From assembly GCF_042648965.1 (NCBI RefSeq), contig NZ_JBHRYJ010000001.1, positions 1,798,001 through 1,862,000 on the forward strand: a DNA stretch of 64,000 nucleotides. The letters are read 5' to 3'. The stretch is from Ferrovibrio xuzhouensis (lineage in GTDB: Bacteria > Pseudomonadota > Alphaproteobacteria > Ferrovibrionales > Ferrovibrionaceae). The position numbers and the translations under genes are program-made. Of the stretch, positions 50,101 through 57,342 are shown piece by piece (position 1 is the stretch's first letter; each line of letters begins with the position of its first letter). Under the pieces are notes generated by a model, which saw only the letters and a list, made by a program, of their open reading frames with translations, made no database searches and was not told the DNA's origin.

Positions 50101-50152
50101 GTCTATCGCCGCGGGTATTTACACCCTGTTCTTCCAGACATCCGGCGCTCCC

Positions 50153-50662
50153 ATGAAACATTCTTTCGCGCATACGGATATATCGCGCTTTGTTCCAGTG
50201 GCAGATGCGGCCGCCAGCGCCGCCACGAGTGCTGATCGGGCGGTGGTGGTCTTCGCCGACCAGACGGCCCTGCCCTGGCTGCGGCTTCTCAAGCCGGGGT
50301 TCCGCCACTGCTGTGCCTACCTGCGGCTGCCGGAGGGCTGGATAGGCGTCGATCCGTTGTCGCATTGGCTGGTTTTGCGGGCTTTTCCGGCCTGGCCACG
50401 GGAGGCCGACTTGGCCGGGCACCTGCGCCGGACCGGGCATTGCGCACTAACTGTGCCGGTCGTCGAACCGCCGCGCCGGCTGGCGCCACCGCTGCCGTTT
50501 TCCTGTGTCGAGACGGTCAAACGCCTGATCGGGTTGCAAAGCTGGACAATAAGAACACCATGGGAACCATATCAGCATTTGCGGAAAATTTCCCTTGACA
50601 ATGAACCTCTTTTGTTCTATAAATCCACCTCATCAGAACATTTCGTGGATAAGGCCGCCTGA
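50153..50662 (+). CDS. Phage-associated protein of unknown function
   Basis: 169 residues. Recognisable segments are AVVVFADQTALPWLRLLKPG, FRHCCAYLRLPEGWIGVDPL and FSCVETVKRLIGLQSWTIRT. I recall similar proteins next to portal genes of alphaproteobacterial podovirus-like prophages. The conserved Cys/His (FRHCC, SHW, SCVE) could form a papain-like site, but this is speculation. The last about 25 residues come from an AT-rich stretch that also contains a promoter and look unlike the rest, so the native C-terminus may have been replaced. Confidence 0.68.
   Translation: MKHSFAHTDISRFVPVADAAASAATSADRAVVVFADQTALPWLRLLKPGFRHCCAYLRLPEGWIGVDPLSHWLVLRAFPAWPREADLAGHLRRTGHCALTVPVVEPPRRLAPPLPFSCVETVKRLIGLQSWTIRTPWEPYQHLRKISLDNEPLLFYKSTSSEHFVDKAA
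50595..50623 (+). promoter_or_regulatory. Second near-consensus sigma-70 promoter, inside the 3' end of the upstream gene
   Basis: -35 TTGACA (50595-50600), a 17-bp spacer and -10 TATAAA (50618-50623). It would drive the Pro-rich gene and the portal-holin gene. TGTTCT (50613-50618) and AGAACA (50635-50640) form an inverted pair around the likely start site, and ATAAGAACA, seen at the first promoter, recurs at 50549-50557. Confidence 0.7.
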
Positions 50663-50720
50663 GCCGGATTTCGGCCGGGGCGCCTGCCCACCGCAGCGCC
50701 AGCAGGAAAGGAACCCCGTC

Positions 50721-50951
50721 ATGGGTGGTCTGTTCGGATCGTCGCCGCCGCCTCCGCCGCCCGCGCCGCCACCACCCCTGCCGCCGGAGCCGGAGCAGCC
50801 GAGCGCGACCGATCTGGCCGCCGAGGCGGCGCGCGAGCGGCGCCGGCGGGCCCAGGGCGACACCATCGCCACCTCCTGGCGCGGCCTCGACAGCGCGGCC
50901 GGCAATGCCAATGCCGGGGCCGGCGCGCCGAAGCGGCTGATCGGCGACTGA
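50721..50951 (+). CDS. Small Pro-rich phage-associated protein
   Basis: 76 residues: MGGLFGSS, a proline tract, an Ala/Arg-rich helix (AAEAARERRRRAQGDTIATS) and the closing KRLIGD. Proteins of this layout are found just before the portal gene in related prophages. Its role is unknown; in other podoviruses small virion or scaffold-like proteins occupy this place. It has a good ribosome site (AAAGGAA) and is followed 7 bp later by the portal-holin gene. Confidence 0.72.
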   Translation: MGGLFGSSPPPPPPAPPPPLPPEPEQPSATDLAAEAARERRRRAQGDTIATSWRGLDSAAGNANAGAGAPKRLIGD

Positions 50952-50958
50952 GGCAGCC

Positions 50959-51687
50959 ATGACGATGACCGATCCCCGCATTCCCGCTCAGCCCGATGCC
51001 GCCGCTCTGCGCCGGCGCCTCGGCCGCGCCCGCGGCCGCCAGCAGGTCTGGTCCGGCCTGTGGCAGGATTGCTACGATTATGCCCTGCCGGTGCGGCGCA
51101 GTGCCGTGACCGCGGCTGCGCCGGGCCAGCAGGCTGCCGGCGACAAGCTCTACGATGCGACCGCCGCCGATGCGGTCGACCAGCTCGCCGCCAGTCTGCT
51201 GGCGCAGCTGGCGCCGCCGTGGTCGCGCTGGTTTGCCTTCCGGCCCGGCCGTGACATTGCGCCGGAGCACCAGGGTGCGGCAGCCGCCGAACTCGATGCT
51301 GCCGCCGAGCTGCTGCAGGCGCAGTTCGATCGTTCGAATCTCAGTGTCGAGCTGTTCACTTCCGACGATGAACGCCTGCAGGCCCAGGCCGTGCTGGAGC
51401 GCCTCAGGCAGCATCCCGCCGAACTGCAGGTCGAGCTGAACAAGATCGAGGCGACGCACCGTTCGGTCTTCGTCGCCGGCTGGCGCCCGGCGGTCGGCTG
51501 GATCTGCGCGGCGGCCGTCGGCTGGGCTTATCTCGGCCATCCGGTCTTCCTCTGGGCGGCGGCGCTGTGGTTCCCCGGGGTGCGGCCGCCGGAGATTCAG
51601 ACCGACGGCCTGTTCGAACTGGTGCTCGCCATGCTCGGCATGGCCGGCCTGCGCAGCTTCGACAAGGCGACGGGGAAGACGAAATAG
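50959..51687 (+). CDS. Chimeric ORF: portal-protein N-terminus fused to three-TM holin
   Basis: 242 residues joining two unrelated phage proteins in one frame. Residues about 15-130 match the start of podovirus head-tail connector (portal) proteins: LWQDCYDYALPVRR, GDKLYDATAADAVDQLAASL, LAPPWSRWFAFRPG. Residues about 150-242 match the Holin_3TMs family: ELQVELNKIEATHRSVFVAG, then the hydrophobic segments WRPAVGWICAAAVGWAYLG and FLWAAALWFPGV, and LVLAMLGMAGLRSFDKATGK. An intact portal protein is about 500 residues or more. A deletion of the phage structural and tail genes between the two is the simplest cause. Whether the product is made or toxic is unknown. Confidence 0.85.
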   Translation: MTMTDPRIPAQPDAAALRRRLGRARGRQQVWSGLWQDCYDYALPVRRSAVTAAAPGQQAAGDKLYDATAADAVDQLAASLLAQLAPPWSRWFAFRPGRDIAPEHQGAAAAELDAAAELLQAQFDRSNLSVELFTSDDERLQAQAVLERLRQHPAELQVELNKIEATHRSVFVAGWRPAVGWICAAAVGWAYLGHPVFLWAAALWFPGVRPPEIQTDGLFELVLAMLGMAGLRSFDKATGKTK

Positions 51688-51723
51688 TGTATATACCCTG
51701 CTAAATTAAAGGGAATAAGCACT

Positions 51724-52695
51724 ATGACTATCTATTACCAACACGTAGGAGAACGAATGACGGCGAGAGATTTCCCAAAAAGTTTGGGAAGTAGCTCTGA
51801 AGGATTGAAGCGATTCAAATATGAAGACATTGAATCCCATATTCAGCATTTAGCGCCGCATGAGTTGCTAGATGTTCGAGCAAAGCTAAATGACTTGGCG
51901 CCGACCGGTTTTCAGATATGGGGTATACCGGCAGGGGCGGAGATTGTGCTCCGTAATATGAAAACCGGTGACTTTCTTATGCTTCTTGAGAGTACGGATT
52001 TTAGATATGCCGGCCAAGTATTGCACCGCACTTCAGGTATGTGTCATGAGCTATCCGCCCGTATATGGGGGGAGAATCGTTTCCCAATAATCATATTGCT
52101 TCAAGGGGAGATGATCTCATACGGCTGGAGTGACTTCGTGGATAACTTTGGCTTTAATCCGAAGTATCACATGCGTGGGACAACAATGTCTCTCTCCAGT
52201 GAGAGAGTTCAGAATTCACAATATAAAACTGAAGAAAATTTCATTGCACATTTGTCAGTAACGATGGGCTCGAATCCTTTCGATCAAGCAACTGATTTTA
52301 GTTCATTCGCCAATAATTTGGTGAGTCACTACAGGTTGGTGAAGGCTCGGGAGAAGCAGGAGAAATTCAGGAAGGATGTTTTCTATGCCCAGGGGGCAAG
52401 ATGCGCGGTTTGCGACTTCGATATTTTATCAGGATTGGAGGCGGCCCATATTATTCCTGTCGAAAATGATGGATCTAATGATCCCCGAAATGGACTAGTG
52501 CTCTGCGCCACGCACCATAGACTGTTTGATGCGAATGTTTTCTCTATCAATCCAGATTCCTTCGACATCATTTCCCGAAGCGGGTTTTCGCGAGAACGGA
52601 TTCGTCTAACAGTGGATAATTTGCGCATGATGGATAGTTTCCCGCACAAGAAAGCACTCCAGTGGCGGTGGGATAATTATAAGAAGGATGAGTGA
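51724..52695 (+). CDS. EVE/PUA-like domain plus HNH nuclease, predicted modification-dependent restriction enzyme
   Basis: 323 residues, strikingly AT-rich for this chromosome. The C-terminal HNH domain (about 213-285) has Cys227-x2-Cys230, LEAAHIIPVENDGSNDPRNG with His242 and Asn256, and LCATHHRLFDANVFSINPD. The N-terminal region (about 63-165) shows FQIWGIPAG, KTGDFLMLLES, FRYAGQVLHR and ARIWGENRFPIIILLQGE. This order resembles the EVE/PUA-like reader domain of McrB-type and other type IV restriction proteins that bind modified cytosine. I infer a single-chain nuclease cutting modified phage DNA. No methylase gene is adjacent, as expected for type IV. It is inserted between the prophage remnant and the DUF952 gene. 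Confidence 0.8.
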   Translation: MTIYYQHVGERMTARDFPKSLGSSSEGLKRFKYEDIESHIQHLAPHELLDVRAKLNDLAPTGFQIWGIPAGAEIVLRNMKTGDFLMLLESTDFRYAGQVLHRTSGMCHELSARIWGENRFPIIILLQGEMISYGWSDFVDNFGFNPKYHMRGTTMSLSSERVQNSQYKTEENFIAHLSVTMGSNPFDQATDFSSFANNLVSHYRLVKAREKQEKFRKDVFYAQGARCAVCDFDILSGLEAAHIIPVENDGSNDPRNGLVLCATHHRLFDANVFSINPDSFDIISRSGFSRERIRLTVDNLRMMDSFPHKKALQWRWDNYKKDE

Positions 52696-52703
52696 AGAAA
52701 ATT

Positions 52704-53066
52704 ATGACGACGATCTACCGCATCATCGCCGCGGCCGACTGGGTGGCGGCAGAGGCAGCCGGCGCCTTCGCCGGCACCGCTCATGACCGCCGCGACGGCT
52801 TCATCCATTTCTCGACCGCAGCCCAGGCGGCGGAGACGGCGGCCAAGCATTATGCCGGCCAGACCGGCCTGCTGCTGCTGGCGGTCGATACGGCGAGGCT
52901 CGAGGCGCCGCTGAAATGGGAAAAGTCGCGCAACGACGATCTCTTCCCGCATCTCTACGGCGCGCTGCCGGTGGCAGCCGTCACCCGCGTGCTGCCGCTG
53001 CCGCTCGACGCGGCAACCGGCCGGCACATCTTTCCGCCAGACTTCACTTCCAAGGGCCTGCCATGA
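52704..53066 (+). CDS. DUF952 family protein
   Basis: 120 residues beginning MTTIYRIIAAADWVAAEAAG. The family signature is the DGFIHFSTAAQAAETAAKHY segment, the strand GLLLLAVDTARL and FPHLYGALPVAAV near the end. Its function is unknown. A GTG at 52692, overlapping the nuclease gene stop, could also serve as start. Its stop overlaps the pyrD ATG (ATGA), so it is coupled to pyrD, the usual neighbour in alphaproteobacteria. Confidence 0.87.
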   Translation: MTTIYRIIAAADWVAAEAAGAFAGTAHDRRDGFIHFSTAAQAAETAAKHYAGQTGLLLLAVDTARLEAPLKWEKSRNDDLFPHLYGALPVAAVTRVLPLPLDAATGRHIFPPDFTSKGLP

Positions 53067-54151
53067 ACCTCTATCGCTGCCTCGCCTGGCCTCTGGTCCG
53101 CCATGTCGATGCCGAGACGGCGCATCGCCTGACCTTGAAGCTGCTGGCCAGCGGCCTGCTGCCGTCCCAGCTTTTTTCTTCCCCGGCGCGGCGCGACGCC
53201 CCGGTGCTGGCGACCCGGCTGTTCGGCCGCGCGCTCAGCAATCCGGTCGGCCTCGCCGCCGGCTTCGACAAGAACGCGGAAGTCCCCGACGTGATGCTCG
53301 GCTTCGGCTTCGGCTTTGTCGAGGTTGGCGGGGTGACGCCGAAACCGCAGCCGGGCAATCCGCGCCCGCGCGTGTTCCGGCTGGAGGAGGATCGCGCGGT
53401 GATCAACCGCATGGGCTTCAACAATAATGGCCTGGAGGCGGCGGCACGGCGGCTGGAGGCACGGCGCGAAGCAGCCCAGCGCAGCGGCCGCGACGGCATC
53501 GGTCTGGTCGGCGTCAATCTCGGCGCCAACAAGGACAGCGCCGACCGGCCGGGCGATTATGCCATCGGCTACGAGCGGCTGGCGCCGCTGTGCGATTTCG
53601 CCGTGGTCAATGTCTCCTCGCCGAACACGCCGGGCCTGCGCAATCTTCAGGGCCGCGATGAGCTGAACGCCCTGCTGGCGCGGCTGCAGCCTCTGCGCGA
53701 CCGGCTGAAGCGACCGCTGCTGGTCAAGATCGCGCCGGACCTTGCCGACGAGGACCTCAACGACGTGGCGAAGCTCGCGCAGAATTTCCGCCTCGACGGC
53801 ATCGTCGCCACCAACACCACGATCGCCCGTCCGGCGACGCTGCAGAGCCGCAACTCCAGGGAAACCGGCGGCCTGTCGGGCCAGCCGCTGTTCGACCGTT
53901 CGACGGCGGTGCTGAAGGACCTCTATCGCCTGACCGGCGGGCGCATCCCGTTGATCGGCGTCGGCGGCATCGCCTCGGGTGCGCAGGCCTATGCCAAGAT
54001 TCGCGCCGGCGCGTCTGCCGTGCAGCTCTATTCGGCGCTGGTCTACGAGGGTCCCGGCCTGGTCGGCCGCATCAAGGCCGAACTGGCCCGGCTGCTGAAA
54101 CGCGACGGCTTTGCCTCGGTTGCCGAGGCGGTCGGCGCGGATCACCGCTAA
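53063..54151 (+). CDS. pyrD: Dihydroorotate dehydrogenase (quinone), class 2
   Basis: 362 residues, FMN enzyme of pyrimidine synthesis that passes electrons to the quinone pool at the inner membrane. NPVGLAAGFDKNAEVPD and NRMGFNNNG bind FMN and substrate. The catalytic base Ser lies in VVNVSSPNTPGLRNLQ. GIVATNTTIARP and LIGVGGIASGAQAYAKIRAG complete the barrel. The N-terminal amphipathic extension (LYRCLAWPLVRHVDAETAHR) is diagnostic for class 2. Confidence 0.97.
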   Translation: MNLYRCLAWPLVRHVDAETAHRLTLKLLASGLLPSQLFSSPARRDAPVLATRLFGRALSNPVGLAAGFDKNAEVPDVMLGFGFGFVEVGGVTPKPQPGNPRPRVFRLEEDRAVINRMGFNNNGLEAAARRLEARREAAQRSGRDGIGLVGVNLGANKDSADRPGDYAIGYERLAPLCDFAVVNVSSPNTPGLRNLQGRDELNALLARLQPLRDRLKRPLLVKIAPDLADEDLNDVAKLAQNFRLDGIVATNTTIARPATLQSRNSRETGGLSGQPLFDRSTAVLKDLYRLTGGRIPLIGVGGIASGAQAYAKIRAGASAVQLYSALVYEGPGLVGRIKAELARLLKRDGFASVAEAVGADHR

Positions 54152-54156
54152 GAAGG

Positions 54157-54250
54157 CGTGGATGCCCGGATCAGGTCCGGGCATGACGGTCTTTGGTATT
54201 GAAGGCCTGTTTACCAAACGTCATGGCCGGGCTTGACCCGGCCATCCACG
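54157..54250. repeat. Two REP-like palindromes after pyrD
   Basis: 54157-54188 holds ATGCCCGGA-tcagg-TCCGGGCAT with GTGG/GACG flanks. 54219-54250 is identical over 32 bp to 49249-49280. The two are oppositely oriented, 30 bp apart, the same doublet layout as at 49249-49357. Confidence 0.93.
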
Positions 54251-54279
54251 AAAAAAAACGGGGCGCTACAGCACCCCGT
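54251..54279 (-). terminator. Rho-independent terminator of the FAA hydrolase gene
   Basis: On the minus strand the stem ACGGGGTGCT-gt-AGCGCCCCGT (one G-T pair) is followed by T8. It lies 27 bp after the stop of the fumarylacetoacetate hydrolase-family gene and directly abuts the REP palindrome. Confidence 0.92.
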
Positions 54280-54305
54280 CTCTGAACAGGCAGTTTACCC
54301 GCCGC

Positions 54306-55181
54306 TTACGCGTTCTTCACCGGGTTGCTGAGCAGGCCGACCTTCTCGATCTCGATCTCGATCAGGTCGCCGTCCTTCATGTAGACCGGCGGGTTGCGCT
54401 TGGTGCCGACGCCGCCCGGCGTGCCGGTGGCGATCACGTCGCCCGGCTGCAGCGGGATGAAGGTGGTGACATACTTGATGATCTTGCGGATGTTGAAGGT
54501 CATCAGCTCGGTGTTCGACGTCTGCATCACCTGGCCGTTCAGCCGGCTCTGGATGTCGAGCTTCTGCGGATCGCCCACCTCGTCGGGGGTGATCATCCAC
54601 GGCCCGAAGCCGCCGGTGGCGACGAAATTCTTGCCCGGGGTGAACTGGCTGGTATGGGTCTGCCAGTCGCGCACCGAACCATCGTTGTAGCAGGAATAGC
54701 CGGCGATGATGCCGTAGGCATCGGCTTCGGAAACCTTGTAGCCGGTCTTGCCGATGATCACGGCGAGTTCGGCTTCGTAGTCGAGCTTGTCGGATTCGGC
54801 CGGCTTCAGCAGCGGCTGGTTATGCGCCACCTGGCTCTCGGCCCAGCGCACGAAAATGGTCGGCTGGCCCGGCGGCTCGCGGCCCATCTCGCGGCGGTGT
54901 TCGTCGTAATTGACACCGACGCAGACGATCTTGCCCGGGTTGGGTACCACCGGCAGCAGGGTGGTGCCGTCGTATTTCAGGTCCGGCGCCACACCCCCCT
55001 TGAGCGCTTCCTGGGCCGCCGCCGCGACCTCAGCCAGCGCGCCGGCCTTCAGCACGGCGACCAGGTCGGGATACTTGCCGCCGAGCCGGGCGCCCATGTC
55101 GACGATCCCCAGGCTGCTTTCCGGGCCGGACACCACGCCATACGAGCTCTTGCCATTGCGGACGAAGCTCACCACTTTCAT
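54306..55181 (-). CDS. Fumarylacetoacetate hydrolase family protein
   Basis: 291 residues. The catalytic domain (about 75-285) has IVCVGVNYDEHRREMG, the metal-binding Glu/Asp run KLDYEAELAVIIGKTGYKV and YSCYNDGSVRDWQ. GPWMITPDEVGDPQKLDIQS and IATGTPGGVG are also typical. Members hydrolyse or isomerise beta-diketo acids such as fumarylpyruvate or acylpyruvates. The ATG at 55181 has GGGAG upstream; a TTG precedes it directly. No aromatic degradation genes are adjacent, so the substrate is open. Confidence 0.93.
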   Translation of the reverse strand: MKVVSFVRNGKSSYGVVSGPESSLGIVDMGARLGGKYPDLVAVLKAGALAEVAAAAQEALKGGVAPDLKYDGTTLLPVVPNPGKIVCVGVNYDEHRREMGREPPGQPTIFVRWAESQVAHNQPLLKPAESDKLDYEAELAVIIGKTGYKVSEADAYGIIAGYSCYNDGSVRDWQTHTSQFTPGKNFVATGGFGPWMITPDEVGDPQKLDIQSRLNGQVMQTSNTELMTFNIRKIIKYVTTFIPLQPGDVIATGTPGGVGTKRNPPVYMKDGDLIEIEIEKVGLLSNPVKNA

Positions 55182-55419
55182 CAAACTGCTCCCTAGCCGG
55201 GGTTGGGGACGGATTGTTTGGGGGGCAAACGTTACGCCCGGCCCTGTGGCCTTGCAAGCTGCCGGCAGGGCCTCTAAACCGGCTGGACGTCAGGCAGAAT
55301 CGCCGCGTTGCGCAGCCTCTGCTGCGCTGCGCGATCGCCTGCCGGTCCGTCGCCTTCCTGTAACAGCACCCCTTTATTACCGCACCCGATCTGCCAGCTG
55401 CCGCCAGCGAGCCCTCAGT

Positions 55420-57279
55420 ATGACCCGTCGCCAGAATCCCTTCCTTGCCATCCTGCTGCCGCGCCTGTGGCCGGCCAGCCGGCCCGAGCTGCGCACCCGC
55501 GTGCTGGTGGCGCTGGTCTTCCTCATCGCCGCCAAGCTGATCAATGTCTGTGTGCCGTATTTCTTCAAGCGCGCCATCGACCTGCTGCAGCATGGCGGCA
55601 TCGTGCCGGCCGGCACCACGGTGGATGCCGCCGGCGTCGCCGTCGGCACCGTGCTGCTGCTGGTGCTGGCCTATGGCGCGGCCCGCGTCGGCGCCCAGGG
55701 CTTCGGCGAATTGCGCGATGCCGTCTTCGCCAAGGTCGCCCAGGCGGCGATCCGCAATCTCGCCATCGAGGTGTTCCGCCACCTGCATGCGCTGTCCTTG
55801 CGCTTCCATCTCGAACGCCAGACCGGAGGCCTGAGCCGCGTCATCGAGCGCGGCACCAAGGGCATCGAGTTCGTGCTGCGCTTCATGACCTTCAATATCC
55901 TGCCCACGCTGGTCGAGATCGCCATGGTCGGCGGCATCCTGTGGTGGCTGTACAGCTGGAGCTTCGCCGCGATCACGGTCGGCACCATCGTCGGCTATAT
56001 CGTGTTCACGCTGGCGATCACCGAATGGCGGACCAAATACCGCCGCCAGATGAACGACGAGGACCAGCGCGCCAATACGCGTGCCATCGACAGCCTGCTG
56101 AACTACGAGACGGTGAAGTATTTCACCAACGAGGAGCACGAGGCACGCCGCTATGACGAAGCGATGGAGCGTTATGAATACGCCGCGGTGAAAAGCCAGA
56201 CCACGCTGGCCCTGCTCAACATCGGCCAGGGCGTCATCATCGCCGTCGGCCTGATCGGCGTGATGAGCCTGGCGGTGATCGGCGTGCGCGACGGCAGCAT
56301 GACCATCGGCGACATCGTCATGGTCAACGCCTATCTGATCCAGCTTTACCTGCCGCTCAATTTCCTCGGCTTCGCCTACCGGGAAATCCGCCAGGGCATG
56401 ATCGACATGGAGCAGATGTTCCGCCTGCTCGACGTGCCGCAGGAAGTGCTCGACACCCCCGGCGCCCCCGACCTCGCGGTGCCGGCGGGCGAGGTGGTGT
56501 TCGACGACGTGCATTTCGCCTATGACCCGCGCCGCGAGATCCTGAAAGGCGTCAGCTTCCGGATCGCGCCGGGCGAGAAGGTCGCCGTGGTCGGTGCGTC
56601 CGGCGCCGGCAAGTCGACCCTGTCGCGATTGCTCTACCGCTTCTACGACATCACCGGCGGCAGCATCACCATCGACGGCCAGGATATCCGCACCGTCAAC
56701 CAGCTCAGCTTGCGCCGGGTGATCGGCATCGTGCCGCAGGACACCGTGCTGTTCAACGACACGATTGCTTACAACATCCGCTATGGCCGGGTCGGCGCGA
56801 CCGATGCCGAGATCGACGAGGCGGCCAGGCTGGCCCAGCTCGACGGGCTGATCGCCCGGCTGCCCGACGGCTATAACACCATGGTCGGCGAACGCGGCCT
56901 GAAACTCTCCGGCGGCGAGAAGCAGCGCGTCGCCATTGCCCGTGCGCTCCTCAAGCAGCCGAAGGTGATGGTGTTCGACGAGGCGACCTCGGCGCTGGAT
57001 ACTCATACCGAGCGCGAGATCCAGGATGCCTTGGGTCGCGCGGCGGAAGGCTGCACCACGCTGGTGATCGCGCACCGGCTGTCCACCGTGGTCGATGCCG
57101 ACGAGATCATCGTCCTCGACCAGGGCCGTATCGCCGAACGCGGCCGCCACCATGCGCTGCTGGCGCAGGACGGCCTCTATGCCGCGCTGTGGCGCAAGCA
57201 GCAGGAGGCCCAGCAGGCCGGCGCGCCGCTGATCTCCGAACGGCCGAATGCAAAGCCGCAGGCGGTGAGTGTGAAATAG
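55420..57279 (+). CDS. Atm1/HMT1-type ABC exporter (half transporter)
   Basis: 619 residues. Six TM helices (about 25-310) include the long cytoplasmic loops typical of the ABCB7/Atm1 branch (LRFHLERQTGGLSRVIERGT; NYETVKYFTNEEHEARRYDE). The ATPase domain has Walker A VVGASGAGKST (near 390), signature LSGGEKQRVAIARALL, Walker B VMVFDEATSALD and the H-loop VIAHRLSTV. Bacterial relatives export glutathione conjugates or metal complexes and give heavy-metal tolerance. It works as a homodimer in the inner membrane. The start at 55420 gives the usual short N-terminus; a longer frame upstream is not family-like. Confidence 0.94.
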   Translation: MTRRQNPFLAILLPRLWPASRPELRTRVLVALVFLIAAKLINVCVPYFFKRAIDLLQHGGIVPAGTTVDAAGVAVGTVLLLVLAYGAARVGAQGFGELRDAVFAKVAQAAIRNLAIEVFRHLHALSLRFHLERQTGGLSRVIERGTKGIEFVLRFMTFNILPTLVEIAMVGGILWWLYSWSFAAITVGTIVGYIVFTLAITEWRTKYRRQMNDEDQRANTRAIDSLLNYETVKYFTNEEHEARRYDEAMERYEYAAVKSQTTLALLNIGQGVIIAVGLIGVMSLAVIGVRDGSMTIGDIVMVNAYLIQLYLPLNFLGFAYREIRQGMIDMEQMFRLLDVPQEVLDTPGAPDLAVPAGEVVFDDVHFAYDPRREILKGVSFRIAPGEKVAVVGASGAGKSTLSRLLYRFYDITGGSITIDGQDIRTVNQLSLRRVIGIVPQDTVLFNDTIAYNIRYGRVGATDAEIDEAARLAQLDGLIARLPDGYNTMVGERGLKLSGGEKQRVAIARALLKQPKVMVFDEATSALDTHTEREIQDALGRAAEGCTTLVIAHRLSTVVDADEIIVLDQGRIAERGRHHALLAQDGLYAALWRKQQEAQQAGAPLISERPNAKPQAVSVK

Positions 57280-57342
57280 CGCCTGCCCGACAATTTGACT
57301 GGTCATATACAACCAGATATTGTGCTCCGCGAAGAACTCAGT

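Larger units (their letters stand above)
49373..51687. mobile_element. Degraded podovirus-like prophage remnant
   Basis: The segment contains an S24 repressor, a divergent promoter/operator region, two small phage-associated genes and a chimeric portal-holin gene. No integrase, terminase, capsid or tail gene remains. Its limits are uncertain: REP palindromes lie just left and an AT-rich nuclease gene just right, and no attachment-site repeats could be recognised. Whether the repressor is phage or host in origin is not settled, but its divergent arrangement suits a lysogeny switch. Confidence 0.7.

Noticed and set aside
51688..51723. Attachment-site repeats bounding the prophage remnant
   Set aside because: No direct repeat shared with the left end or with the tRNA-Val gene could be found by eye.
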